This document shows positions 1-12,284 of a stretch of 64,000 nt of DNA, one piece after another (positions within the stretch are counted from its first letter, which is position 1; each line of letters begins with the position of its first letter). The notes under the pieces are model-generated. The model did not search any database, was not told where the DNA came from, and saw only the letters and a program-made list of their open reading frames with translations. Made by a program: the position numbers and the translations under genes. Source of the stretch: Pholiota molesta (Eukaryota; Basidiomycota; Agaricomycetes; Agaricales; Strophariaceae); assembly GCA_014925825.1 (NCBI GenBank), contig JACGCK010000110.1, positions 94,112 through 158,111 of the forward strand, read 5' to 3'.

Positions 1-544
1 CAGTCATTTTCAAACGTGCACAGAAAGTCCAAAAAAGGGTTCTGGCGGCTACATCTTCGCAGAAGCAGGGCATGGCTTTCTTCAATCAACACTGCAAAAT
101 TAATGAGCAAGATCAACACGAGCATTCGATGAACAAATCAGCAGAAGTTTCATGCCCAGTGAATAAATACACTGAGAGCCGTTTGGTGATCCGCGCTCGT
201 CTATACTTATCCGATATTTGCGACGAACAGCTGACAACAATTTCAGCACGGAAACAGCAATTTGGGGTGTATAGTAACTCACCTGATAGACCAACTCCGG
301 TGACGACCGTTGAGTTCAAGCACAAATCTGGACAAGAGCAGGTAATAAGCAATAAGTCAATGATACCATGTAGTCCATGACTCCATGGACATGTGCGAGA
401 TTGGGCTTGCACGTTGTTGCAATCTGGAACAACCAAACATAACATTACCTCACCGTAAAGAGCAGTATTTCCTTCAACATTCAGTCATTTCTTTCTAAAC
501 ACAAAAGAGACAGAATCAGTAAATAATATCAACCGAAGTAAGCA

Positions 545-1345
545 GCAATACCTTCGTAGTCCATTGACATGTCGACCATACCGCGACGATCTAAGATAGT
601 TCACATCAATAATGGGCGCTTAAAGCAAACTTAGAAAACAAATACCTCACCCGGGACTTGGGAGCATAACAGCCTTGCCTGATGTCCAAATATAGTGTTA
701 GACTACAGGAGAGCGTCAGCAGGATCCAAATTCAATCAGAAAAATCTGGAGAGAGGCTCAGGCACATTACTTTCGAATCCCATATTCAGAATACATCTTG
801 TTGCGATGCGGTTTGCGGGAAGATCAAAAATTGTGTCGGAATATCTAGACATAGAATAAGTACCCTATCATATAATAAACGAAGATAGCTTACTCGGAAT
901 TGACCATGAATCAATGAATCGGATTTGCGGAAGCCGATATAGGGTGTCAAGACTCAAGACACATCTCGCACATATATAGATCAACCAAGTAAGCCGGCAA
1001 TACTCTAGATCTATCGACATGTGGGACCGCGATATTCTAAAATAGTTTACATCAATAGTGGGTGCTTAAGATAAACTCAAGCGATGTACCTTGTGATATG
1101 ATCAGACAAAAATCCAGAGAAGTACATTACCTTTGGATCCCATACTCAGAATACGTTCTTGTTGCGGACCGTGGTGCAGTTTGCGGGAAGCTCAAAACTC
1201 GTGTCAGAAGATCTGGACATAGAATAAGTACCCTATCAAGTATAAACGAAGATCACATACTTGGATTTGACCATGAATCACTGAATCAGATTTGGGGAAG
1301 TTAAAACAGGGTGTCAACACACGTCTCATACGTATATAGATCATT
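545..1345. repeat. Two diverged tandem subrepeats in copy 1 non-coding DNA
   Basis: Two adjacent blocks share a series of landmarks in the same order. A CATGTxGxCC motif is followed by ACATCAATARTGGGYGCTTAA, a CCCATAYTCAGAATAC block, a TTTGCGGGAAG block, GACATAGAATAAGTACCCTATCA and a TGACCATGAATCA block. Spacing between the copies is about 445 bp at the left landmarks and 360-368 bp at the right ones, so one copy carries an indel. No open frame is preserved between the two copies, so I see no coding function. Confidence 0.8.
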
Positions 1346-3164
1346 CAAAGACATACCATAGCATTAACTAGTCTCGGTTACAAAAGAAAATCGGGCAGGA
1401 CACCATCATAAAGACGGGATAGAGGAGGGGGGAACGTTGGGCACCTTTGCAAATGCTTACCTTCTTATATTCTCTGCGACCAAGGGTCGATCAATTCTGC
1501 CGCCCTTGCGCGATCTAGACCTGCGAAGTTTGAACAATGCTGGGATCCGCATCGGTGCTAAAGTTTCAGCCTTGCCAGCAAAGCGTGCTTGACGAGAGTA
1601 TTCTTCAGGGTAGCATAAAGTCCGAGAATATCACACCACGAAAATGCACTTCTTCTCTGTTTTTCTCTTCAAATTCAGAAAGCTGCATTTTTCTTATTTT
1701 AATATGGATGTGAGAGCCTTAAAAAATACTTCGTCCAGAGAGAATTATATCTCTACGCAGCTGGGATGTTTAAATCTTGGAGCCTGAAGTTTGAGAAAAG
1801 AATCCGGGTGGCAAACTTTAAATTTACCGCTTCTAGCCGCTTCTCTTCGAATCCGTAATCTTTACCTAACGTGAATACAGGAGTCGATCTCCTGAGATAT
1901 CATTTGATTTACTCAACCAGCATTGCCCTCCGCGTGCCAGCTCTCTTACACAAATATACATTATTCTGAATGAATAAAACAGTTGAACAGTCGCAAAATT
2001 ATGTAGCCACAGTCTAGGGGAATATTAAAAAACAGTCTCCATCCGTAATTCTGGCTATATGGCAATCGAAGCAAAATTGCGTCCGAGATTGGGAACCATA
2101 CACTTGCGTAAAAGCAGTTACCAAATCCCTACTTGACATACTTTCCGTTGCGTTCACTTCCCTACATTTGATGATGCAGAAGCATAATTTCCGGACCTAA
2201 TTAACGCTTACATTTCTCAATTATGTTATTGCCCATTGCCATTCTGCTATCCCACCCAAGTCCCATCGTCTTTCTTCCATTTCATGTGTAGTTTTCTAGG
2301 CAGCCGAACGTCGCCGCACAGTTTGATCGATCCAGAGGCTAGAGCTTTACAATTTTTATGACAAATCGCCTGTCTTGGTGCGGCACAATGGTTTAGCGCC
2401 CATATTTCGACACATTCAGCTCTCTGCAAGCTTTGTATACTTAGAGCTTTTCAACAATAGGAAGATTCTAGTGCCGTGACGTTGCGATCTAAGTAATACA
2501 TTCATTATATATCTATTTTAACCGGTCTGAAGTGGTAATGGATGGTTATGGAATGACGCCTGCCGCGAGGGGCCAGATACAACAAGACGCATGTGCTATG
2601 CTCGAGCGCTTAGCACGTATGCTGTGGTAAAAAAACGACTATTTAGGATCTGATTCGCGGGGAACAACACGTTAGGAATGCACATTTTGTATTTGGCCCC
2701 TCGCAGAAGTCCTTTAGCGCCCGGCATGACCGCCAACGCTTCATTATTACCACTTTAGGCCATCTAGAATAATTGTATAATATTGTCTACCATTGAATAA
2801 GGAGCTCAAAAACTGCTAGAGTAAATGTGGAAAGTAAACGTTCTAATGAGGCCAAGGACGGAATCGGACTTGTTGGTTTGCATGCCTACAACGTTGCCGC
2901 GTCTTCGAGCACCTTTGAACACTGCATCACTACATCTTTGAGTCCAAGCCGCGCAAAGGCCCTTGATCAGAATCATAATTGTTTGAGAATAAGACATATG
3001 GACATCTCATTTGAGTCAAGTACGGCACTTTGTGCGGAAGATGAAGTTCGGATGTGAGTAGATGGAGCATGTGCACCTCCTCATCCAATACGCATTCAGA
3101 AGCGGAAAAAGAGCTCTTTTATACACCTGTCACTATGACCCTGCATGTAGCAACCGAGGTTCGT

Positions 3165-3816
3165 CGCAGTTAGAATATTGCGCACTGTATGGACCGCGAG
3201 GTGTGTGGAGGATGGTGTTTAGCTCCCCGTAGCATACCCGACAAGATAAGAGCATTACCGTTGCAATTCTTAATTATATCGCACAATTGTTCTGGAATAG
3301 GTTAGAAGACATTGCCGACTACCTATATCCAGTCGCACAGGTGTAGACGACTAAACGGCGACCGCAGGCACTCCATGCCACCCGACGGTACCCTGTGTCT
3401 GGATCCCCCGTCTCGCAAACAGATTCGAAATACAACGCCAGCGGCGATCTAGAACAAGCACGTAAGTGAGCTTCTATTACGAAATAACGGCAGCATTAGA
3501 ATATTGCGCGCGATGTGGAGCGCGACATGTGTGGAGGATTGTGTTTAGCTCTCTGCAACATACCCATCATGATAACAGCATTGCCATTGCAATTCTCAAT
3601 TATATCCTACAATTGCTTTTGAGCACGTTAGGAGACATTACCGACTACCTACTCCCAGTCGCACAGGGGTAGACGACTGAACGGCGACCGCAGGCACTCC
3701 ATGCCACCCGACGGTACCCTGTGTCTGGATCCCCGTCTCGCAAACAGATTCGAAATGCAACGCCAGCGGCGATCTAGAAAAAGCACGTAAGTGAGCTTCT
3801 ATTACGACATCACGGC
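3165..3816. repeat. 326-bp tandem repeat (two copies)
   Basis: Two consecutive units with a period of 326 bp share TTAGAATATTGCGC, an AGACGACTRAACGGCGACCG block, a CACCCGACGGTACCCTGTGT block and CACGTAAGTGAGCTTCTATT. The second unit lacks one C of the CCCCCG run. Weak open frames run through them but start from GTG inside a splice-donor-like GTAAGTGAGC, so I do not call genes here. Confidence 0.85.
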
Positions 3817-4338
3817 AGCACTAAGCAGATGTTTCAGCCTAACCCGTCCACCAAATTGTTGCGATTACAGTGGAAGATTCGGGAGCGGGTGGGCGCATAT
3901 TGAACAGAAGGCGCTAGAACTGCCGTTTCCTCGTATCCTTGGGTATTTTGCTCAGGGAAATATGGGTCTAGGCTAGCAGACCTTGGACAGGGGTGGACTT
4001 GGTGCGAGGTTTGGTCTGAGAGGTGGGCGGTGCCCATTTTTCTGAGAATGTGTTCGCGAGAGCCATTCAAATCAGATAGCTTGAAATACTGTAATAAAAC
4101 AATAGAATGATATTGAGTGAACCTCCATGCTCATGAGAACAGCTTAAGATACACGGCGAGTAGATACGGGGGCATCTAAAATAGGGTATGAGGCTGATAT
4201 TGCAAGCGCGGGAAGGGGACGTGGGGGAATGGTACTGTTCGCTTAACTTGGCCATCCCGGCATTTGGCCCTGCACACCGATCCGTTTAGATCCCAAACCC
4301 ATTTATTTCCTTTGCTACGTGTACATGATGCGAAGGTG

Positions 4339-4347
4339 TATAAAAGG
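4339..4347 (+). promoter_or_regulatory. TATA box upstream of the exon-module block, copy 1
   Basis: The sequence TATAAAAGG is followed about 30 bases later by a pyrimidine-rich stretch (TCTTTCTTCATTCCCTCGTC) typical of a fungal transcription start. It stands directly before the first of a series of intron-like signals on the same strand. Confidence 0.5.
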
Positions 4348-4364
4348 ACTACGTAGCTGACCGT

Positions 4365-6500
4365 CTTTCTTCATTCCCTCGTCTCCTCATCTCATCTCCG
4401 CTCTCCCCTTCTTCTCTTATCGCCTCCTGCGTACTTGCCAAGCAAGGAGCCATCTGGCGCACTCGCATCTCGCGGCGCCTCTCGACCTCGAGCCTGTGAG
4501 TCCGTCGTGTCGAGGCTTGTCGCAGCTGTGTGCTGACGACTTGGACGCAGGCTCTGGATGCGGGCGCGCCTGTCAGAAAGGCCGCCTTGAGGTAATGGTG
4601 AAATCCGGCTTACTGTTTGTTTTCCTCTCTCTGACCCTCGATGTTCTTTGCAGCCCTGCTGCAGCCCTCATGCATCGCCTTGCGCGCCGCACGGTCCACT
4701 CGCCATCGCTGTCGGCCTGCGCAAATGGCAGTGCGAGGCCGTCCTGATCTACGATCCCACACGACGATCGACGCGATCGAGGATATCTGGTACGTACGAA
4801 TGCACGCTTTCCGCCTGCCGATCGCGACTGATCCTGCTCGCAGTGCAGACAGCCGTCTGGGGACGGATGCGGGTCGGCCGCTTGTGAGGAGCGGCGGGGC
4901 GTAGCAGCGCCGCGGCGATGGATGGGGAGGTAACGTCTGGCCTGTCCGCGAAACGCTAACGAACGCTCGTCAGCTTTCCCTGCGCGGCGTTGAAAAGATG
5001 ACGTACCAACCCTCTGCGCTGCTCCGCTCGTGGTCGAGCTTATCCGGTACGTTGCGAGCCATGCTTCCCACCTGCGGATCGCCACTGACCGCGCCCTACA
5101 TCACAGATGGATGAACGACGGATGCAGGAGGTGGCTAGGAGGGCGGGTGCTGGTCGGCCGCTGGCGAGTAGTCGCGGTGTAGCAGCGCCTGTACGCGCCG
5201 CGGCGATGGGTGGGAGATATCGCCACTGACGCCCTACTTCTCGCAATGGAAACCGCCGTCCAGAATGAACGTCGGCTGCGGGATGTGGGTACGAACGGGT
5301 GCCTGTTGGCCGCTGGTAAGTAGCCGTTACGCCGTCGCAGCGAGCTCAGACGTACCGTATGCGCAAGTCGAGCCCGCTACTGCCTCGTACCTCCCATTCT
5401 ATCCAATCCTTCCGACGTTCGGCTGAGCTTGTCCGTCCGTAACGCCTGGAATTGAGGTTGTCACGGAGGAGACTCGTCGAGGGCGAGGGCGAACGGCGGG
5501 TGTGGCAGGAGCGGGGACTCGTCGTTGCCGATGACGTCGTCGGCTGCTACGGCCTTGAGAATCGTATAGCCACTGACGCGATTGACGCCGTACTTGCCGC
5601 AGTGCAGATGGCCGTTCGAGATGGACGATGGATGCAGGAAAGCGGCTGTATGCGCCGCGGCGATGGGAGGTAATGTTTGTGCCCAGGTATGGAATCAGAA
5701 CGGGTTCGCGCAAAGCTAACGATCCCTTTGTCAGCCTTCCGTGGCAAGGTATGCATCTCGCCTGCGAATCTCCACTGGCGCGATTGACGTCCTACTTGCG
5801 GCAGCGCGGACGCCGTTCGAGACAAACGACGGGTTCAGGAAGTGGCTAGGGACGAGGGCGGGTGCTCGTTGGCCGCTGGCGAGTAGTCGCGGGCGTGGAA
5901 GCGCCTTTATGCAAGGCAATGCCGTCAGCATTCCTTGCACGGCGTCGGAATGAGGGTCGAACGTACCGTAGACGCGCCATTGCGCGATGTCTGCCCTTTC
6001 ACCCGTGTAGCCCAAGTGCTACCCACCCTCTGACGGTGTACTGACTTGCTATGTTGGGTAGCGGCAGCGATGTACGTCGAGGGCAGGGCAACGCGTGGCA
6101 GAGGGTGCCGAGAAGAGTGTGAGAGGACGAGGGCGGCGGGTATGCGACGTCGTCGTCGTCGATGTCTTTTTCGGCTGCCTTGCGCGCGGTCGAGGGAGTG
6201 GCGGGCGGCCGATGTCGCGATTGTTCTGCGCGCGGCGATGTTGTTGCTGGAGCAGAGAGGTAAGCACGGATTGAGAGGAATAAGGGTAAACTGACCTGTA
6301 TAGCCGTCGGATGAGGGTCGGAGTAAGCGCGTGAGGGGTAAACTGACCGTCGGAGGAGGATCGGAGTGAGTGCGTGAGCTCGGCGTGTTGGCGAGGGATG
6401 GACGATTGTGGAGCCAACAATCACGGTGGCGATGTTGACTTTCATGCAACAAGAGATGGTGGGGCAACGATCCTTGCAGAAAAGACCCCGGGCCGGCGCC
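4365..6500 (+). ncRNA. Candidate spliced non-coding transcript built of degenerate exon/intron modules, copy 1
   Basis: At least seven GT-AG intron-like segments can be read: 4496-4550, 4592-4653, 4790-4843, 4930-4973, 5047-5106, 5670-5734 and 5749-5804. Several have a clear branch site, for example CGCTAAC in 4930-4973 and AGCTAAC in 5670-5734. Exons and introns are degenerate copies of one another. An exon type ending CGCCGCGGCGATGG(GATGG)GAGG is followed by an intron ending in GTCAG and then YTTCCYTGCRCGGCG. Another intron type carries GCGAATCGCCACTGAC and ends in a pyrimidine tract with GCAG. Indels between the two large copies are not in multiples of three, and joined exons soon meet stops, so I infer a non-coding RNA or a dead gene rather than a protein gene. 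It is co-oriented with UTP7 just downstream. Confidence 0.35.
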
Positions 6501-6573
6501 CAAATTCCCACCCTCCGTGAATGTCGAAATTTGCCATTCTTAGCGCTTGCTGCTAGACCACATCGGTGGCGAG

Positions 6574-8852
6574 ATGGACGCTCTAATCGCGAAAGCAGAC
6601 TCAATACAACCCTCAACAAGAAGCGAAAAGCGTTCTTCAAATCAGCAGCCGCCAGCGGCTCGTCAAAGCCTCCCAAGTCTGACCACACTCTCACCTCCGT
6701 CGCGAAACACACCTCTCTCCCCAAATCCCTCCAGGACAAACACACGTTGCCAGACGATGTCCCGAGCTACAAGCACATCGCGAACAAAAAGCTGCGGACA
6801 CACCTGCACCGGCAGTCTGCGCAGAGCGCGCGGGCGCAGACACTGTTGGAGGATGCGGAGATGCTGTTGATGGACAACGCGGGGGGGATGGAGGTGGAGG
6901 GGGAGATGGACAGGACGTGGAGGGTGGGCCAGAGCGATATCGTGCAGTCTAGCGGGCAGGAGGCGGCAAAGGGACGGAAGGAATATAAACTGGATGGGGG
7001 TCCGTATCGGTCGAGGTACACAAGAAACGGACGGTGAGTGCCATATTGTTAAATCTTAACACTTTCACTAACCCTTACTACCAAATAGACATCTTGCAAT
7101 AGCTGGGAGGACGGGCCATGTTGCAACGTTTGATTGGCAGACGGGGACGATGCACGCTGAACTACAACTACAAGAAACATGTCGAGACATCACGTATGCT
7201 TTTTTTAAAACTCGAATGTCGCCTTCATACTTATGCATCTATACTCATAAATCATCAGATTCCTACAAGATCATTCTTTCTTTGCTGTTGCGCAGAAAAA
7301 ATATGTTTTTATTTACGATCGAGACGGTGTCGAATTACATTGTCTAAAAGGCCACATCGAGCCCACACGACTGGAATTCCTGCCATACCACTGGCTACTT
7401 GCGAGCGTGGTGCGCGAAAATTATCCTAACGCTACCCTCCCTTTATTTTCTAATAACATATCATTTGCATTAGGGAAACCCTGGCTATCTAAAATACCAA
7501 GACACATCCACCGGCCAACTCCTTGTCGAACACCGCACGAAACTCGGCGCCTGCACCACCATGACCCAGAACCTGCACAACGCCGTCATCCACCTCGGGC
7601 ACCAGAATGGGTGCGTCACGCTCTGGACGCCGAACCTCCCGCACCCCGCCGTGCAGCTTCTCGCGCACATGGGGCCCGTGGTGAGCGTCGCAGTGGACCC
7701 GAGCGAGGGCGGGCGGTATATGGCGAGTGCGGGGCGGGACGGAACGGTGAAGGTGTGGGACTGCCGGAACTGGAAGGGCGCGGTAAGGGAGTGGGCGGTG
7801 CGGGGTGGGGGCGACCCAGAGCTGGAGTGGAGTGCGAGAGGCTATCTTGCGGTGGCGAGCGGTGGGACGGTCAACGTTTGTGTTCTCTTGTGGTTTGTAA
7901 AATCGATCCTCGTCGTTGATGTTTTTTTCTTCTTCTTCTAGGTGTACAACCCACCCTCGATACACACGCCGTTCAACGCGCGGACGGCGCCGCCGCTATA
8001 CGTGACGCATCCCATCCCGCACCGGCCCCTCGCCTCCGTCCGCTTCGCCCCCTTCCAGGATATCCTCACCATCGGGCACGCCGCCGGCCTCTCAAGCATC
8101 CTCGTGCCCGGCAGCGGCGAGCCCAACTTCGACAGCCGAGAGGCGGACCCCTTCGAGAACAAGAAGGCGCGCAGCGAGCGGGAGGTCAAGGGCCTCCTGG
8201 ACAAGGTCCGCTCTTTTTTGCTCTCTGGATTTCGTTGTCTGGATGCTGACGATGCTAACAGATCCAACCGGACTTGATCACCCTCGACCCCGAGTTCGTC
8301 GGCAACCTCGCGCCGCCGTCGAAGATGACGACGACGACGTTCGACGGGAAGCCCGAGGTGGCGGTTCCGTACGCGCGGCTCTCCCGCCTCGAGCGCCTGC
8401 GGGTGTCCGGCAAGATCGACGAGACGGAGGAGCACAGCGGGGACGATGCAGTGGACGCGGAAGGCGACGCAAAGAAGGCGACGAAGGAGGAGCGGGAGAA
8501 GCGGAAGATGCGCGGGAAGGGGAAAAGCCTGAAGCGGTATCTGCGGAAGCAACGGAAGAATGTGGTCGATCCTGCTGCGGTGGGTTGTTGTTTGTTTTGT
8601 GTTATGGGGTTTTTTGGGGCTTATCTGTTTTGTGGATTTCAGATTGCGATTCGGACGAAGCTGGAGAAGCAGAAGGAGGAGAAGAAAAGAGCGGCGGCTG
8701 CGGCTGCTGCGTCGAAAACGGGCGAACAGCAAAAACCTTCGGCGTTGGATCGGTTCAAGGGTCGGCGAGAGGCGCGGGAAAGTGTCGGGCTCGGGGGGCG
8801 GGTGCAGGGTCAAATTACCATACGGCGTGAAAACGTGAAAACACGTAAGTAA
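6574..8852 (+). pseudogene. UTP7: UTP7 (BING4/WDR46-type U3 processome WD40 protein), damaged copy 1
   Basis: Exons read 6574-7033, 7089-7193, 7259-7409, 7474-7875, 7942-8205, 8262-8579 and 8643-8852. They match copy 2 closely and contain the family signatures HLAIAGRTGHVATFDW, QNLHNAVIHLGHQNG, LWTPNLPHP and ITLDPEFVG. Two lesions are visible. First, one C is missing from the CCCC run at 6610-6612 (copy 2 has four), so the reading started at ATG 6574 shifts frame and stops at 6870. The first in-frame methionine after the lesion lies near 6859 and would remove about 95 residues. Second, after ALDRFK the frame runs into a foreign 27-residue tail (GRREARESVG...) produced at the duplication junction. 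Splice sites and the WD40 core remain open, so loss of function may be recent or partial. Confidence 0.75.
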
Positions 8853-9123
8853 CTGACTTTTTTTGCCTGTTGGGAGATTGTAGGAGCATAAGTTAGCCCA
8901 CCCGAAGGGCAGGCTAACGTAGATACAGCTGAAATGTAAGTAGTCAGTGGATAGTCAATAAACTGGTTTGTGCACCAAGGCATAAGTAGCGCGGTCGCAG
9001 TAGACAAATCCGTTATTTCTGAATGTGCACGGAAAGTCAACATCAGTAGAGAGTCAATAAACGGGTTTGCGCACCAAGTCATCCATGGCAGCAGCCAGAT
9101 TCCGGGAAGGTGCATTGCGAAAT
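8761..9123. other. Duplication junction segment (left end of copy 2)
   Basis: This 363-base stretch lies between the UTP7 breakpoint and the first base that matches window position 1. It contains a direct repeat of about 97 bp described separately. Its first part supplies the chimeric C-terminal tail of UTP7 copy 1, and a GTGAAAACGTGAAAACACG micro-repeat occurs near 8827. No gene is visible. Confidence 0.7.
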
Positions 9124-9150
9124 CAGTCATTTTCAACAGTGCACAGAAAG
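8945..9150. repeat. 97-bp direct repeat at the duplication junction
   Basis: The block AGTCAATAAACTGGTTTGTG near 8955 recurs as AGTCAATAAACGGGTTTGCG near 9053, each followed by GCACCAAG. A GTGCACxGAAAGTC motif also recurs at about 9024 and 9138. The repeat spans the left start of the recognisable copy 2 sequence. Confidence 0.7.
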
Positions 9151-9664
9151 TCCAAAAAAGGGTTCTGGCGGCTACATCTTCGCAGAAGCAGGGCATGGCT
9201 TTCTTCAATCAACACTGCAAAATTAATGAGCAGATCAACACGAGCATTCGATGAACAAATCAGCAGAAGTTTCATGCCAGTGAATAAATACACTGAGAGC
9301 CGTTTGGTGATCCGCGCTCGTCTATACTTATCCGATATTTGCGACGAACAGCTGACAACAATTTCAGCACGGAAACAGCAATTTGGGGTGTATAGTAACT
9401 CACCTGATAGACCAACTCCGGTGACGACCGTTGAGTTCAAGCACAAATCTGGACAAGAGCAGGTAATAAGCAATAAGTCAATGATACCATGTAGTCCATG
9501 ACTCCATGGACATGTGCGAGATTGGGCTTGCACGTTGTTGCAATCTGGAACAACCAAACATAACATTACCTCACCGTAAAGAGCAGTATTTCCTTCAACA
9601 TTCAGTCATTTCTTTCTAAACACAAAAGAGACAGAATCAGTAAATAATATCAACCGAAGTAAGC

Positions 9665-10465
9665 AGCAATACTTCGTAGTCCATTGACATGTCGACCATA
9701 CCGCGACGATCTAAGATAGTTCACATCAATAATGGGCGCTTAAAGCAAACTTAGAAAAAATACCTCACCCGGGACTTGGGAGCATAACAGCCTTGCCTGA
9801 TGTCCAAATATAGTGTTAGACTACAGGAGAGCGTCAGCAGGATCCAAATTCAATCAGAAAAATCTGGAGAGAGGCTCAGGCACATTACTTTTCGAATCCC
9901 ATATTCAGAATACATCTTGTTGCGATGCGGTTTGCGGGAAGATCAAAAATTGTGTCGGAATATCTAGACATAGAATAAGTACCCTATCATATAATAAACG
10001 AAGATAGCTTACTCGGAATTGACCATGAATCAATGAATCGGATTTGCGGAAGCCGATATAGGGTGTCAAGACTCAAGACACATCTCGCACATATATAGAT
10101 CAACCAAGTAAGCCGGCAATACTCTAGATCTATCGACATGTGGGACCGCGATATTCTAAAATAGTTTACATCAATAGTGGGTGCTTAAGATAAACTCAAG
10201 CGATGTACCTTGTGATATGATCAGACAAAAATCCAGAGAAGTACATTACCTTTGGATCCCATACTCAGAATACGTTCTTGTTGCGGACCGTGGTGCAGTT
10301 TGCGGGAAGCTCAAAACTCGTGTCAGAAGATCTGGACATAGAATAAGTACCCTATCAAGTATAAACGAAGATCACATACTTGGATTTGACCATGAATCAC
10401 TGAATCAGATTTGGGGAAGTTAAAACAGGGTGTCAACACACGTCTCATACGTATATAGATCATTC
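9665..10465. repeat. Two diverged tandem subrepeats in copy 2 non-coding DNA
   Basis: This is the same pair of subrepeats as at 545-1345, carried along in the second copy of the 9.16-kb unit with almost no changes. Confidence 0.8.
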
Positions 10466-12284
10466 AAAGACATACCATAGCATTAACTAGTCTCGGTTAC
10501 AAAAGAAAATCGGGCAGGACACCATCATAAAGACGGGATAGAGGAGGGGGGAACGTTGGGCACCTTTGCAAATGCTTACCTTCTTATATTCTCTGCGACC
10601 AAGGGTCGATCAATTCTGCCGCCCTTGCGCGATCTAGACCTGCGAAGTTTGAACAATGCTGGGATCCGCATCGGTGCTAAAGTTTCAGCCTTGCCAGCAA
10701 AGCGTGCTTGACGAGAGTATTCTTCAGGGTAGCATAAAGTCCGAGAATATCACACCACGAAAATGCACTTCTTCTCTGTTTTTCTCTTCAAATTCAGAAA
10801 GCTGCATTTTTCTTATTTTAATATGGATGTGAGAGCCTTAAAAAATACTTCGTCCAGAGAGAATTATATCTCTACGCAGCTGGGATGTTTAAATCTTGGA
10901 GCCTGAAGTTTGAGAAAAGAATCCGGGTGGCAAACTTTTAAATTTACCGCTTCTAGCCGCTTCTCTTCGAATCCGTAATCTTTACCTAACGTGAATACAG
11001 GAGTCGATCTCCTGAGATATCATTTGATTTACTCAACCAGCATTGCCCTCCGCGTGCCAGCTCTCTTACACAAATATACATTATTCTGAATGAATAAAAC
11101 AGTTGAACAGTCGCAAAATTATGTAGCCACAGTCTAGGGGAATATTAAAAAACAGTCTCCATCCGTAATTCTGGCTATATGGCAATCGAAGCAAAATTGC
11201 GTCCGAGATTGGGAACCATACACTTGCGTAAAAGCAGTTACCAAATCCCTACTTGACATACTTTCCGTTGCGTTCACTTCCCTACATTTGATGATGCAGA
11301 AGCATAATTTCCGGACCTAATTAACGCTTACATTTCTCAATTATGTTATTGCCCATTGCCATTCTGCTATCCCACCCAAGTCCCATCGTCTTTCTTCCAT
11401 TTCATGTGTAGTTTTCTAGGCAGCCGAACGTCGCCGCACAGTTTGATCGATCCAGAGGCTAGAGCTTTACAATTTTTATGACAAATCGCCTGTCTTGGTG
11501 CGGCACAATGGTTTAGCGCCCATATTTCGACACATTCAGCTCTCTGCAAGCTTTGTATACTTAGAGCTTTTCAACAATAGGAAGATTCTAGTGCCGTGAC
11601 GTTGCGATCTAAGTAATACATTCATTATATATCTATTTTAACCGGTCTGAAGTGGTAATGGATGGTTATGGAATGACGCCTGCCGCGAGGGGCCAGATAC
11701 AACAAGACGCATGTGCTATGCTCGAGCGCTTAGCACGTATGCTGTGGTAAAAAAACGACTATTTAGGATCTGATTCGCGGGGAACAACACGTTAGGAATG
11801 CACATTTTGTATTTGGCCCCTCGCAGAAGTCCTTTAGCGCCCGGCATGACCGCCAACGCTTCATTATTACCACTTTAGGCCATCTAGAATAATTGTATAA
11901 TATTGTCTACCATTGAATAAGGAGCTCAAAAACTGCTAGAGTAAATGTGGAAAGTAAACGTTCTAATGAGGCCAAGGACGGAATCGGACTTGTTGGTTTG
12001 CATGCCTACAACGTTGCCGCGTCTTCGAGCACCTTTGAACACTGCATCACTACATCTTTGAGTCCAAGCCGCGCAAAGGCCCTTGATCAGAATCATAATT
12101 GTTTGAGAATAAGACATATGGACATCTCATTTGAGTCAAGTACGGCACTTTGTGCGGAAGATGAAGTTCGGATGTGAGTAGATGGAGCATGTGCACCTCC
12201 TCATCCAATACGCATTCAGAAGCGGAAAAAGAGCTCTTTTATACACCTGTCACTATGACCCTGCATGTAGCAACCGAGGTTCGT

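Larger units (their letters stand above)
1..8760 (+). repeat. Tandem duplication unit, copy 1 (left end outside window)
   Basis: The sequence from base 1 to about 8760 recurs from 9124 to about 17920 in the same orientation. Matching points are offset by 9120-9186 bases because of small indels, and the unit is about 9.16 kb. The right breakpoint is visible because both copies read through the UTP7 codons for ALDRFK. Copy 1 then continues into unrelated sequence (8761 onward), while copy 2 continues into a short native-looking stop (RSK). The left end of copy 1 lies before the window, since the sequence 8761-9123 that begins copy 2 has no partner here. Bases 1 to about 3845 are almost identical between copies, while 3845-8760 differ clearly. 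Confidence 0.93.

Noticed and set aside
72..445. 102-aa plus and 110-aa minus frames at the left end, repeated near 9.1-9.6 kb
   Set aside because: The plus frame is altered by single-base indels between copies (for example near 115 versus 9235) without any sign of purifying selection, and the minus frame has no protein character.
5999..6745. 248-aa open frame on the minus strand over the module block
   Set aside because: It is antisense to GC-rich sequence, has an Arg/Ser/Pro-dominated composition and is not preserved in copy 2 with the same frame. It is a composition-driven shadow.
6408..7037. Long open frame through UTP7 copy 1 exon 1 starting at GTG 6408 as a functional start
   Set aside because: It avoids the frameshift but has no ATG, and its N-terminal 70 residues are translated leader sequence without counterpart in copy 2.
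7938..8813. 291-aa minus-strand open frame
   Set aside because: It lies exactly antisense to UTP7 exons 5-7 and reflects their GC-rich third positions; no family pattern.
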